In this document: in pieces, positions 1 through 9,796 of the stretch
Numbering within the stretch: position 1 is the first letter of the stretch
How the letters are laid out: each line of letters starts with the position of its first letter
DNA from: Eutreptiella sp. 'Long Island Sound 2002'
Lineage: Eukaryota > Euglenozoa > Euglenophyceae > Eutreptiales > Eutreptiaceae
Direction: 5' to 3'
NCBI GenBank assembly: GCA_964036045.1
Contig: OZ038398.1
Location: 24,673,109-24,737,108 of the forward strand
DNA length: 64,000 nucleotides
Made by a program: the position numbers and the translations under genes
Notes under the pieces: model-generated
What the model was told of the DNA's origin: nothing
Seen by the model: the letters and a program-made list of their open reading frames with translations, nothing else
Databases searched by the model: none

Positions 1-20
1 GACAGGCGCCCCTCACAACG

Positions 21-1833
21 GTGGAAGGCACCCCCCCCGGGGACGCCCTTCCGCCACCCCCACAGCGAGCAGCGTCGGCCCGCAAGGGCGCACGCTGTGG
101 GGCCGGTGCCGGGTCCACTGCCCGCATCGACCGCGCCCGGGACACGCGGGTCGCGGCTGCACAACGACGGAAGAGACCCCCCCCCGGGGACGCTCCTCCA
201 CCCCCACAGCGAGCAACGCCGGCCCGCAAGGGCGCACGCTGTGGGGCCGGTGCTGGGTCCACACGCCCGCATCGATCGCACCCGGGACACACGGGTCGCG
301 GAACCCTGGCTGCCCGCCCCAGAGGACGGGCGGCCGGGGGAGGGACAGCGCCTGACACCAGGCGCCCCACACAACGGTGGAAGGCACCCCCCCCGGGGTC
401 GCCCTTCCGCCACCCCCACAGCGAGCAACGCCGGCCCGCAAGGGCGCACGCTGTGGGGCCGGTGCAGGGTCCACACACCCGTATCGACCGCACCCGGGAC
501 ACACGGGTTGCGGAACCCTGGCTGCCCGCTCCAGAGGACGGGCGGCCGGGGGAGGGACAGCGCCTGACACGAGGCGCCCCTCACAACGGTGGAAGGCACC
601 CCCCCCGGGGACGCCCTTCCGCCACCCCCACAGCGAGCAACGCCGGCCCGCAAGGGCGCACGCTGTGGGGCCGGTGCTGGGTCCACACGCCCGCATCGAC
701 CGCACCCGGGACACACGGGTCGCGGAACCCTGGCTGCCCGCTCCAGGGGACGGGCGGCCGGGGGAGGGACAGCGCCTGACACCAGGCGCCCCTCACAACG
801 GTGGAAGGCACCCCCCCCGGGGACGCCCTTCCTCCACCCCCACAGCGAGCAACGCCGGCCCGCAAGGGCGCACGCAGTGGGGCCGGTGCTGGGCCCACAC
901 GCCCACATCGCCCGCACCCGGGACACACGGGTTGCGGAACCCTGGCAGCCCGCTCCAGAGGACGGGCGGTCGGAGGAAGGACAGCGCCTGACACCAGGCG
1001 CCCCACACAACGGTGGAAGGCACCCCCCCCGGGGACGCCCTTCCGCCACCCCCACAGCGAGCAACGCCGGCCCGCGAGGGCGCACGCTGGGGGGCCGGTG
1101 CTGGGTTCACACGCCCGCATCGACCGCACCCGGGACACACGGGTCGCGGAACCCTGGCTGCCCGCTCCAGAGGACGGGCGGTCGGGGGAGGGACAGCGCC
1201 TGACACCAGGCGCCCCTCACAACACGGTGGAAGGCACCCCACCCGGGGACGCCCTTCCGCCACCCCCATAGCGAGCAACGCCGGCCCGCAAGGGCGCACG
1301 CTGTGGGGCCGGTGCTGGGTCCACACGCCCGCATCGACCGCACCCGGGACACACGGGTCGCGGAACCCTGGCCGCCCGCTCCAGAGGACGGGCGGCCGGG
1401 GGAGGGACAGCGCCTGACACCAGGCGCCCCTCACAACGGTGGAAGGCGCCCCCCCCGGGGACGCCCTTCCACCACCCCCACAGCGAGCAACGCCGGCCCG
1501 CAAGGGCGCACGCTGGGGGGCCGGTGCTGGGTACACACGCCCGTATCGACCGCACCCGGGACACACGGGTCGCGGAACCCTGGCAGCCCGCTCCAGAGGA
1601 CGGGCGGCCGGGGGAGGGACAGCGCCTGACACGAGGCGCCCCTCACAAAGGTGGAAAGCACCCCCCCCGGGGACGCCCTTCCGCCACCCCCACAGCGAGC
1701 AACACCGGCCCGCAAGGGCTCACGCTGTGGGGCCGGTGCGGAGATCCCACGCCCGCACCGACCGCACCCAGGACACGCGGGACGCGGAACCCTGGCTGCC
1801 CGCTCCAGAGGACGGGCGGCCAGGGGCCGCCGC
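21..1833. repeat. GC-rich tandem satellite, 212-bp unit, about 9 copies
   Basis: Units begin at about 21, 165, 377, 589, 801, 1013, 1227, 1439 and 1651, each marked by the same GGTGGAAGGCACCCC start. Spacing is 212 bp except for the first unit, which has an internal deletion (144 bp), and one 214-bp unit. Units differ by scattered substitutions. Long open frames cross the array on both strands, but 212 is not a multiple of 3, so each copy is read in a different frame. They are a by-product of GC richness and not genes. The array starts before the window. Confidence 0.95.
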
Positions 1834-2650
1834 CCCCGCAACCCCAAGCCAAGTAGGGGGGAACCGGGACCGGACCGCCCCCCCCCAGGCACGCCAGACG
1901 GAGCACGGGACCGGGGCAGGACACGCGGAGGGGCACGGACCAAGTGGAACGGCCCTACCAGCGCCCAGTGCCGGGACCACGCGAGATGCGCGCGCCACAC
2001 CACCCAGCGGGGGGGGAGCGGACACCGCGAGAGCGCGAGCGCACACACACGAAAAGGACACGCGGGGACTACCGGATGGGCAACCGGACCGAGCGCGCGG
2101 AACGCACAGACCGCATGGAATGGCGTACCAGCGAGCGAGGGTAAGGGACACCCGGAGGGGACGGCCCGCCACACGCAGCGCGGAACACGCGGGGCGGGAA
2201 GGGGGAAACAGGAGAGACACAACACCAGGTACCGGCCCGAACCCCCCCCGAACCGGCCGCGAGCGCCGCGCACACACAGACGGGACACTGCACCCGCCAA
2301 GGCAGTAGTGGCGCACAGCGCCACGCCCCAACCCCTAGGCTAGGCAGCCTCCGCGCCAGCCCAAGGGGGTCCCACTGGCGACAAGCCAGTAGCACGGGCC
2401 CGGCGGCGCCGGCGCCCCGGGCGACCACGCATTAGGGGGGCGACGCAGTGGGTAAGCGCCCGCAGCCACGGCTGCGAATTGATGCACTGACCGAGGAGTG
2501 GCGAAACGGGGACGCCGGGGAAGGACGGGGCTCCGAGCTCTGTGAACCCGGGGGACTCCGCCACCAGGCAGGAGGTGCGTCTTGGAGGGCCCCCCACTAG
2601 GACCCGGTGGGGAGGATATCACCTGGCCCGACCAGGTGGCCCCCCGGGGC
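1834..2650. other. GC-rich non-repetitive flank, no gene recognised
   Basis: Strongly GC-rich DNA continues after the last satellite unit up to about 2,650, where composition falls abruptly and element 1 Gag-like sequence begins. I see no LTR, no initiator-tRNA primer binding site and no convincing gene. A triple 8-bp repeat (AAACCTCA type) at about 2,680-2,700 lies near the junction. Confidence 0.6.
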
Positions 2651-2707
2651 CGAAAGGCGTCTAGTACCCGCAAAATCAAACCTCAAACCTCAAACCTCAA
2701 GACGCAC

Positions 2708-4591
2708 ATGCGGTCTGAGGGCGCATCATCGGTGGAACAAGCAACAGAACCGTCGGAGGAGGCGACAGAAATTTTTTCAATTGCTCCTTCGGTGGACTCC
2801 AAGACCACCGATGCAAGGATCAGCAGGACCAAGCTAAAGGAAAGGGTTAAAATCTCTCGTTCTGAGAGTAGGACGGCGAAGGCTAGGACTGAGGCTCAGA
2901 ATGCCAAGCGAACTGCATCCCGTACTGCCCCTCCTGCTGCTGATTCCAATGCCTTAGCCCAGCTGTTGCTCGCCCAGACCCTCGCCGGAGCTGGTGTGGC
3001 GAATGATGCCGCCAAGGTGTCTGCCATTACGGCCGGTGTTGGGCTGGATTCGCTTCTTAATCCTACTTCATTGCGACTTCGTCAGGTTGCCAAGCAACCG
3101 AAGTATAATGGGAACCCCCGACATTGGCCTCAGTTCCAACGGGAATTTAAACTGTGGGTTAAGACTCAAAAACTCCAAGATGATCAGTTCCTGATGGCCC
3201 TCTTGGATTGCCTTGAGGGAGCGCCGGCCAACACTTGGCTCAGGACTTGGAGTGATCGTGAGGATACAAGTTCCCCCCTTACCTTTGATGAGGTGTGGGA
3301 ACAATTGGAGGTACGTGGATCCCGGCTGCCAGAGGACCATTATCACCAAATGTTGAAGAATTTTCCTTCATTCTCACGATTAATCTTGCACGAAGTGCAA
3401 GACAAGAGACAGCGCTTCTGGAACTTAGTGGAAGAATCTGAACATTCAGGCGAAAAATTTTCTAGTGCCGAGCTGAAAAATCTGATTTTTGACAAGATCC
3501 CCTCAGAAACTGCCGCCACCCTTCGGAATAAACAGTCCGAAGAAAAGGTCAAGACCTGGTGGGCGGAGGTCGAAGGCTTCGATGCCTCGGCCAACAGGTT
3601 CTCCGTCAGGGAATCACTTCAAAAGTGTTCCCCCACGTCGTTTTCCAAAGTGAAATTCACTGAAAACACGTGGAAAATCAAGTTTAATGAACACGAGGAT
3701 CGGGACTTGTTTGTCCAAGTCCTCAATAGGGGAGTAAGTTTCCATGGCCATCGCCTGAAGGCCAAAAACTGGGTGTTTTCGTTCACCCCGAAAGAACTCT
3801 GGGAAGAGGTTGAGCGGCTCGCCGACGCCGCCAATCAGAATTTCCATGAGGGTCTTGGGGGAAACAAGAATACCCAGCAAAACACCCAAAATGGGGCCCA
3901 AAAGGGCAACAAAAAGGTGAATGACACCCGGAATGTTCAGGATCACTGTAGCATCTGCCTTCTTTTAGGTTCTACGAACCGAGCTAAGACGCATTCTACT
4001 GGTAATCACCGATGGTCTCCCTACGATCACAAGGTGATTGGTGAAAATATCAGTAATCCGCAGAATTCAGACAGGAATGACAGACAGGTGCATGGTGGGA
4101 AGGCTGGAAAAGGGAATCCGACCCCCTCCGGTGGAAACAAAAAGACTGGAGGCCCTGGCGGGTCCCAAGGCACAGGAAATCGGACTCCATCCGGCTCCGG
4201 TGGGCAGCCGAACGGCCAGAAAAATCCCAATAGCAACGCCGGAGGCGGAAATCGAAATCCAGGCCAAACCCCTCAATCCGGTACAAACAAGGGAAATGCT
4301 CCAGGATCCCAGGGTAAAGGTAAGGGAAATCCTTCGGGAACCCCTTTCTCTGGTAAGGGCAGAGGGCGTGGCGACGGTGGAGGTCCATCATCCGGCGGCC
4401 GTGGCCGTGGACGTGGAAAGGGCAACCATCGTGTGGATCAGGTCTCAGGTGCAGATCAGGTGTCCGATGCGGATCGAGATTACGCTGAAAATGCCTTGAA
4501 TCCAGCAGATGATCCGCTCCAAGATGAGTGGATCGACGAATCAGGGTGTGTTCACAATGTTAACGCAGTCACTGGAGGTCAGAACGCCTAG
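2708..4591 (+). CDS. gag: Element 1 Gag
   Basis: Structural protein of the retrotransposon capsid, about 630 residues from the first ATG at 2,708. The frame is open upstream to at least 2,582 but only into GC-rich DNA. The middle (about 3,050-3,850) aligns with element 2 Gag: the shared KQPKYNGNPRHW-type start of the capsid region, then PLTFDEVW and GSRLPEDHY. A zinc motif of form C-x2-C-x11-H-x4-H (CSIC...THSTGNH) lies at about 3,950-4,010. It is followed by a Gly/Asn/Gln/Lys-rich basic tail expected to bind nucleic acid. The N-terminal Cys-rich and coiled-coil segment of element 2 Gag is absent, fitting 5' truncation. The frame ends at a UAG (4,589-4,591) that is followed in the same frame by pol. 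Confidence 0.85.
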   Translation: MRSEGASSVEQATEPSEEATEIFSIAPSVDSKTTDARISRTKLKERVKISRSESRTAKARTEAQNAKRTASRTAPPAADSNALAQLLLAQTLAGAGVANDAAKVSAITAGVGLDSLLNPTSLRLRQVAKQPKYNGNPRHWPQFQREFKLWVKTQKLQDDQFLMALLDCLEGAPANTWLRTWSDREDTSSPLTFDEVWEQLEVRGSRLPEDHYHQMLKNFPSFSRLILHEVQDKRQRFWNLVEESEHSGEKFSSAELKNLIFDKIPSETAATLRNKQSEEKVKTWWAEVEGFDASANRFSVRESLQKCSPTSFSKVKFTENTWKIKFNEHEDRDLFVQVLNRGVSFHGHRLKAKNWVFSFTPKELWEEVERLADAANQNFHEGLGGNKNTQQNTQNGAQKGNKKVNDTRNVQDHCSICLLLGSTNRAKTHSTGNHRWSPYDHKVIGENISNPQNSDRNDRQVHGGKAGKGNPTPSGGNKKTGGPGGSQGTGNRTPSGSGGQPNGQKNPNSNAGGGNRNPGQTPQSGTNKGNAPGSQGKGKGNPSGTPFSGKGRGRGDGGGPSSGGRGRGRGKGNHRVDQVSGADQVSDADRDYAENALNPADDPLQDEWIDESGCVHNVNAVTGGQNA

Positions 4592-4626
4592 GGGAGCCAC
4601 GAAAATTGCCCCTCCCCAGGCGATTT
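4589..4626 (+). promoter_or_regulatory. Candidate UAG readthrough site between gag and pol, element 1
   Basis: Gag ends GCC-UAG-GGG-AGC-CAC. The same frame then stays open without another stop through Pol to 9,796. Eleven nucleotides after the UAG a potential 8-bp stem can form between 4,603-4,610 and 4,619-4,626, with an 8-nt loop and one G-U pair. UAG followed by GGR resembles the murine leukaemia virus gag-pol context. Readthrough is inferred from arrangement and not demonstrated. Confidence 0.7.
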
Positions 4627-7600
4627 CAGGCATGATCCCCAGATTCCTGCTCGACCACTACTTGATGTAGGGTCGCTTGTCTCCTCTCCCCTGGATCCGG
4701 CAGCGGATCCTTCTGTCGTAGTGGACGAGGTTGGTGTACAGTCCAAGCACAGGGCCCGTCAGTTTGTCACAAAGCTGTGGGTCTCTGATTGCAAGGGCAA
4801 TTTCCACCTCGCCACTTGTTTGTGTGACAATGGATCGGAGGTAATTCTCCAATCCAATTCTTTCTTACCCGACGACTGCGTGATTGATTCGCTTTATCCT
4901 GTTACCCTCGAGGGAGTTTCTGGACATTCTCTCGCACGTGGGCAACGCGGTTGTTATATATCAACTCATTTGGTCGCTCAAGACCTTTGGGAAGAAGGTA
5001 ATGTGGAGGAAGTTGTCCTTAAGGACGACTGGTTCTATCGTGCCGACATAAAGTATGACCTTTACTTGGGCCATCCTTGGCTTAGCAAGAACAGGGTGGC
5101 GCCCGTAGGTCATCGGCGTTGTTTTTTGCTGGAGTCAGGTCCCTTGGAGCGTCCTGAATTTCGTTTTTTGCACGCAGGGTTTAAAAGTGCAGAAGAATTT
5201 TTGAAGCGAAAGGTTACACCAAAATTTGGCGAAGATGTCACCATTGCAGAGGTGAATGGGAGTGCTGATTACTCCCGAGAGTTAGAATGTCTTCGTAGGG
5301 ACTCCCAGCCACGACGCCCTTCGCGCTGGCACTCTTCATCCTACAGAGTTGTCGACAAATGGCGCGATACAATTTGTGAATATTTTTATGAACACCATTC
5401 CTTTTGGCCACAGTATGATGCCTTTGCTAACCGCGAGAACAAACGCTTTGACAAGCACTTTCGCGACGCTTGGACCCATAAATGGGACAAGAAGTTATGG
5501 ATTAATCCTCCGTTTCACTTAATCCAGCAGGTCATCCATAAACTCAAGCAAGATAAAACCCAGGCGATTTTAGTTGTGCCCTTGTGGGACGACAAGCCTT
5601 GGTTTCAGGAATTGCAAGACATTTGTGTAGATTACATCGAACTTCCCAGGAAGATTAAGCTGTATGCCAGGGACGACACAGGTCCCCTGCCACAGCGGGC
5701 CTGGAGTTTGCTTGCATTCCTGGTGGATGGAAAGCTTTCTGACTCTAATTCTGCTGATTCTGGTACTGATTCATGTGTTGGGTCTGAATCTGAGGTTGAG
5801 CGTGGTACTGATGATGAATCTATTTTTTCTGATTTTTGTCCGTCAGATACCCAAGGTGATCCAACGTCAAATGGATCCGCCTCGTCTCCCTCTTCCCCAA
5901 TACGATCGACATCGAAAAGAATCTTCAGTGCACGGGCGAGGAAAAATTTTAAATCGCGCCGCAAATTCAGAGTTTTTTATGAAAAACCCCGTGTGGAAGC
6001 TTTCATAGATCCTTTCGAGGAGCTGGATCACGAAGAGAATCTCTGGAATGTCGACACTCGACCCACCTATCTTCAAGAGGCAGTTGATACGGACCTTTTT
6101 AGGGACATCCGTAAGAAGATTCTTCCTGCCAAGGCCGAAGAAGTCGCCAAAGTTTTTTCGACAGTAATTCCTGGCGATCAGGTGGACACTGAATTGTGTT
6201 CCAAGAAAAGAGACAAGATTTTTGAGGAACGGAAGGACACAACCCTTTCGGGGAAGTTGATCAAAGACCCCCCTGTCCGTGGGCAGTTCGGTGAAGCCTT
6301 CATCGAGCTTCGTGAAGGGTACAAGGCGAAGAAACAGCGTCCTTATGAGAACCATGGACATAAACATGAGATCCTCAGAAAAATAATCGAGACCAATCTC
6401 AGGGAATTTGGTTGGCTTGAGGGTTGTATGACCAGCGAATGGTGCTGTGCACCCTTCACAGTTCCGAAGCCGCCGCCTGCAGACCAGAACACTATTGATG
6501 TTTGGCGAATGGTTGTTGATTTTCGCAACCTCAACGCCGAAACCAAGGCGGATTCACACCCCCTGCCCCTCATTGAGGAGGAAATCGCCAAGAGGGCAAG
6601 AGGTCGTTTGTTTTCTGTGCTGGATCTCCGTCACGGCTTTCACCAAATGCCGTTGAGGAAGGACAGCCGACCTCTCACCTGTATGTGCACGCCATGTGGC
6701 CCAGTCCAGTGGACGGTCATGCCCATGGGCCTGAAGAACGCCCCTTCGTTTTTTCAAAGAATGATGGAGGATGTGCTTTTTACAGCTCATCCTGAGCTTC
6801 GTGCCTTCGTGAGTGTGTACATAGATGACATAATCATCGCGACAGAGGGGAAGGGACTGACCGAAGCTGAGCTGGTGGCCCTACATGAAAAGCAGCTGAA
6901 CCAGGTTTTGGACATTCTTGATGCCAATCAGCTGATTTGTGGGCCAAAGAAGGGAAAATTATTTTTAAAATCAGTCGAATTTTGTGGTTCTCTCCTTGAG
7001 AATGGCACCCGACGACCCAGTCCAGGGAAGCTCGTCGCTATTCAGAAGTGGAAGCGCCCTGAGACGATCACGGAATTGAGAGGATTCCTGGGTTGTTGCA
7101 ATTTTTACCACACTTTTGTGCCGAATTATGCCAAATTTGCTGCCCCCCTCACTGAATTATTGAAGGTAGGGAGAGATGCAGGCAAGGCAGGTTCAAAGGT
7201 TCGCGTCAAGTGGACTGACGAGTGCGAGGAGGCCTTCCATCACTTGAAGGCGGCCCTCTGCGAAGTCGCCACGTTGCATGTGCCGCAATTTGACCGACCC
7301 TTCTACATAAGAACCGACGCTTCTAGGTACGCGATCGGAGCTGTCCTTGAACAGGTTGATGAAGCCACAGGTGATCATTACCCTCTTGCATTTTGGTCTC
7401 GGAAGCTAGCCCCACGCCAAATGCAATGGTCGCCGCGTGAGCAAGAAACCTACGCCATAATCTGTGCTTTGAAAAAGTACCAATCGTGGGTTGGCACCAA
7501 TCGAGTCGAGGTCCTGACGGATCATCGATCTCTGGAGTATTGGGCCACCGAACACATTGATACTGTCGCGAGCCCAGCTGGTCGACGGGCCAGATGGCAC

Positions 7601-9796
7601 GAATTTCTCAGTCTGTTTGACCTCCATGTGTCGTATTTGCCTGGAAAACACAACACGGTAGCGGATGCTCTGAGCCGATGGGCTTACCCCGCTTCAGAGG
7701 GGCTGCAAAGTACCAACATCCATGGTACGGAGCAGGACCGCCACGTCGTAATCGAGTGGGATCAGGAAGAAAAAAAGCTCCTACGACGTGAATGCATGCA
7801 ATGCGCTGTTAAACAGCATGCATTACCGTGCCATGACATCACGGCCTTTTCAGATCCGACGCATGCTCATGAAATCGTAACCAAATCACTGAAAGTCGTG
7901 GAGAAAGTCACCGATCCCTCCTCAGGGAGTGTGAAACGGTTTGACTATACCCGACGTGTAAGTGGATTTCGGTTGATTCAGGGCATTAAGCGTCGAGATC
8001 CGGCCAAAACTCCACCCCTGCCGAAAGATTCCCTTATCATCTGTGACTGGACGTCCGATTATCTGCAGGATCCCATGTTTAAAGAGGTCTTTGAGAATCT
8101 CAAATCCAAAGATGCTCACAAGGATGGGATTTTTTCTGAATATTCGTTGGATGGGGGGAAGCTGTGGATGGAGGGTAAATTGTGCGTACCAGACGCCCTG
8201 GCCCCCCGAGTGTTAAACTGGTGGCACAAATGGGAGTCCCCCCACGCACATGGCCGTAGATTATGGTCGATGATTAAACATAGGTTGTTCGGCTCACGGC
8301 TATATACTCATTGCATGAAAGTAGCCGCCGGATGTGCCCAATGTGCTGTCTCGACGCCCCCCAGCGCGAAGAAGCACGGCCATCTGAGGCCACACCCTAT
8401 TCCGGAGCGCCTCTTTAACAGAGTCACCAGTGATTTCTTCTATCTCGGTGAGCTCGATGACGAAGAGTGCCATTGGACTAATAAAAAGATCAATGGTGTG
8501 CTCCTTATTCAGTGCCGTCATTCCGGCTACATTCAGGTGTTGCCTTGCAACATCGAGTCGATGACTGGCAAGGCTGCCGCCAAATGGTGCGCGCAGACCT
8601 GGATGGGAGGTTGGGACGTCCCATCCGAGGTGGTTACGGACTCAGGCAAAGAGTACACCTCCGAATGGTGGAGAGAATTATGTGCTCGCCTTGGAATCCA
8701 CCACCTGAGATGTGAAATCCACTCGCATCGAGCGCTGCCTGGCGAAAGAGCCGGCCGCTCTATTATAAATATGCTTCGTAAGGAGCTCGCGAGTGAAAAG
8801 GATTTCCATTGGCTTGAAGTTCTCTTCGCATTGCTTCCCCGTTACCACAACACGCCTTTGTACCATGGCCTTTCTCCAAATGAAATTGTCTTTGGACGAA
8901 AGAAGAGTTGGTGGAACATGCCGTTGAATAATCCTCGCCCTTGTAAAGATGCTTCGTTGTTTTTGGACGACGTCCAACGAGCAGATAAAACTGTCTCGAA
9001 ATTAATCGATAAGCATCAAGCTGACTGGCTTTGGGTCCAGAATCAAGGTCGAAAAAACCCCCACAATTTTGAAGTCGATGATCGAGTTTGGCTGCGAAAA
9101 TCCGAAACCACCCTGGACGGAGATGACAAGCTTCTTCCCTTGTGGGAGGGGCCATTCGCTGTTACAGCGCGTCTAGGTGAGAACAGGTGGAGGATTCGTG
9201 TGGATGTCAGCAGGGAAATTGACGTTTCGGGCGATCGCCTCAAGAGAGAGATCCCCTCCCCCAAGGATCGGGTTAAACCCCTTTTTTGGACTTCGAAATT
9301 TTTGTCCGATCGGGTCATCGAAGGGGGGAAGTACGAACTCAAGAGGATTGTAGAGGCAAGACGTGACGCGAAGGGCGAATGGCAATTTCTTTGTGAGTGG
9401 AGGGGCTTTGATTCCAGTCACAACAACTGGGAACCAGCCCATTCTTTTGTCCATGGGTACACCAAGGGGTTCATCGACTTCCTCAAGAAGCACCCCGAAA
9501 TTGGCGTACTCCTGACAGACTGTCTGTTGAAACCAGACAGACAGGTGGAGAGCGACGGAAAAAGACCTGTGGTGAATCGAGATCCAGCCTTTTACGGCCC
9601 TCAGCAGCCACATTCCAGGGCTGATCCGTCGATCCCCCCTCCTGCGGTCAGGCCAGCCCAGGAGCCAAATGAGGACCAAGCTTCAAGCTCGGCCGCTGAT
9701 TTGCAGCGCCCAAGCCGTACAAGGGCCCGACCAGACAGGTTGGTGGTCACATGCATTCGTGCTTGGCCGAATTCAGGGAGATCCGTCGTGACTTGA
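4592..9796 (+). CDS. pol: Element 1 Pol polyprotein (protease, Dam-like MTase, RT, RNase H, integrase, chromodomain)
   Basis: No ATG lies near the start. The frame is continuous with gag across the UAG, so Pol is probably made as a Gag-Pol fusion. Counting from 4,721, domains in order are: retropepsin-like protease with DNGS at residues 36-39 and a later YLGHPWL; a Dam-like methyltransferase domain (about 231-338) with DAFANREN, WINPPF and ILVVPLWDDKPWF; an acidic Ser/Asp linker; reverse transcriptase with YIDD at about 700; RNase H with TDAS at about 864 and a C-terminal VADALSRW; integrase with an HHCC finger and D, D, E near 1236, 1306 and 1340 (VTSDFF, VTDSGKEY, GERAGR); a GPF/Y-like LPLWEGPF; and a chromodomain at about 1540-1575 (FLCEWRGFDSSHNNWEP). 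No inactivating change was seen. Confidence 0.93.
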   Translation, partial: GSHENCPSPGDFRHDPQIPARPLLDVGSLVSSPLDPAADPSVVVDEVGVQSKHRARQFVTKLWVSDCKGNFHLATCLCDNGSEVILQSNSFLPDDCVIDSLYPVTLEGVSGHSLARGQRGCYISTHLVAQDLWEEGNVEEVVLKDDWFYRADIKYDLYLGHPWLSKNRVAPVGHRRCFLLESGPLERPEFRFLHAGFKSAEEFLKRKVTPKFGEDVTIAEVNGSADYSRELECLRRDSQPRRPSRWHSSSYRVVDKWRDTICEYFYEHHSFWPQYDAFANRENKRFDKHFRDAWTHKWDKKLWINPPFHLIQQVIHKLKQDKTQAILVVPLWDDKPWFQELQDICVDYIELPRKIKLYARDDTGPLPQRAWSLLAFLVDGKLSDSNSADSGTDSCVGSESEVERGTDDESIFSDFCPSDTQGDPTSNGSASSPSSPIRSTSKRIFSARARKNFKSRRKFRVFYEKPRVEAFIDPFEELDHEENLWNVDTRPTYLQEAVDTDLFRDIRKKILPAKAEEVAKVFSTVIPGDQVDTELCSKKRDKIFEERKDTTLSGKLIKDPPVRGQFGEAFIELREGYKAKKQRPYENHGHKHEILRKIIETNLREFGWLEGCMTSEWCCAPFTVPKPPPADQNTIDVWRMVVDFRNLNAETKADSHPLPLIEEEIAKRARGRLFSVLDLRHGFHQMPLRKDSRPLTCMCTPCGPVQWTVMPMGLKNAPSFFQRMMEDVLFTAHPELRAFVSVYIDDIIIATEGKGLTEAELVALHEKQLNQVLDILDANQLICGPKKGKLFLKSVEFCGSLLENGTRRPSPGKLVAIQKWKRPETITELRGFLGCCNFYHTFVPNYAKFAAPLTELLKVGRDAGKAGSKVRVKWTDECEEAFHHLKAALCEVATLHVPQFDRPFYIRTDASRYAIGAVLEQVDEATGDHYPLAFWSRKLAPRQMQWSPREQETYAIICALKKYQSWVGTNRVEVLTDHRSLEYWATEHIDTVASPAGRRARWHEFLSLFDLHVSYLPGKHNTVADALSRWAYPASEGLQSTNIHGTEQDRHVVIEWDQEEKKLLRRECMQCAVKQHALPCHDITAFSDPTHAHEIVTKSLKVVEKVTDPSSGSVKRFDYTRRVSGFRLIQGIKRRDPAKTPPLPKDSLIICDWTSDYLQDPMFKEVFENLKSKDAHKDGIFSEYSLDGGKLWMEGKLCVPDALAPRVLNWWHKWESPHAHGRRLWSMIKHRLFGSRLYTHCMKVAAGCAQCAVSTPPSAKKHGHLRPHPIPERLFNRVTSDFFYLGELDDEECHWTNKKINGVLLIQCRHSGYIQVLPCNIESMTGKAAAKWCAQTWMGGWDVPSEVVTDSGKEYTSEWWRELCARLGIHHLRCEIHSHRALPGERAGRSIINMLRKELASEKDFHWLEVLFALLPRYHNTPLYHGLSPNEIVFGRKKSWWNMPLNNPRPCKDASLFLDDVQRADKTVSKLIDKHQADWLWVQNQGRKNPHNFEVDDRVWLRKSETTLDGDDKLLPLWEGPFAVTARLGENRWRIRVDVSREIDVSGDRLKREIPSPKDRVKPLFWTSKFLSDRVIEGGKYELKRIVEARRDAKGEWQFLCEWRGFDSSHNNWEPAHSFVHGYTKGFIDFLKKHPEIGVLLTDCLLKPDRQVESDGKRPVVNRDPAFYGPQQPHSRADPSIPPPAVRPAQEPNEDQASSSAADLQRPSRTRARPDRLVVTCIRAWPNSGRSVVT

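Noticed and set aside
13-2343. Many long open frames over the satellite and its flank on both strands
   Set aside because: The 212-bp period shifts frame each copy, and all frames are open because of GC richness. No domain and no constraint are visible.
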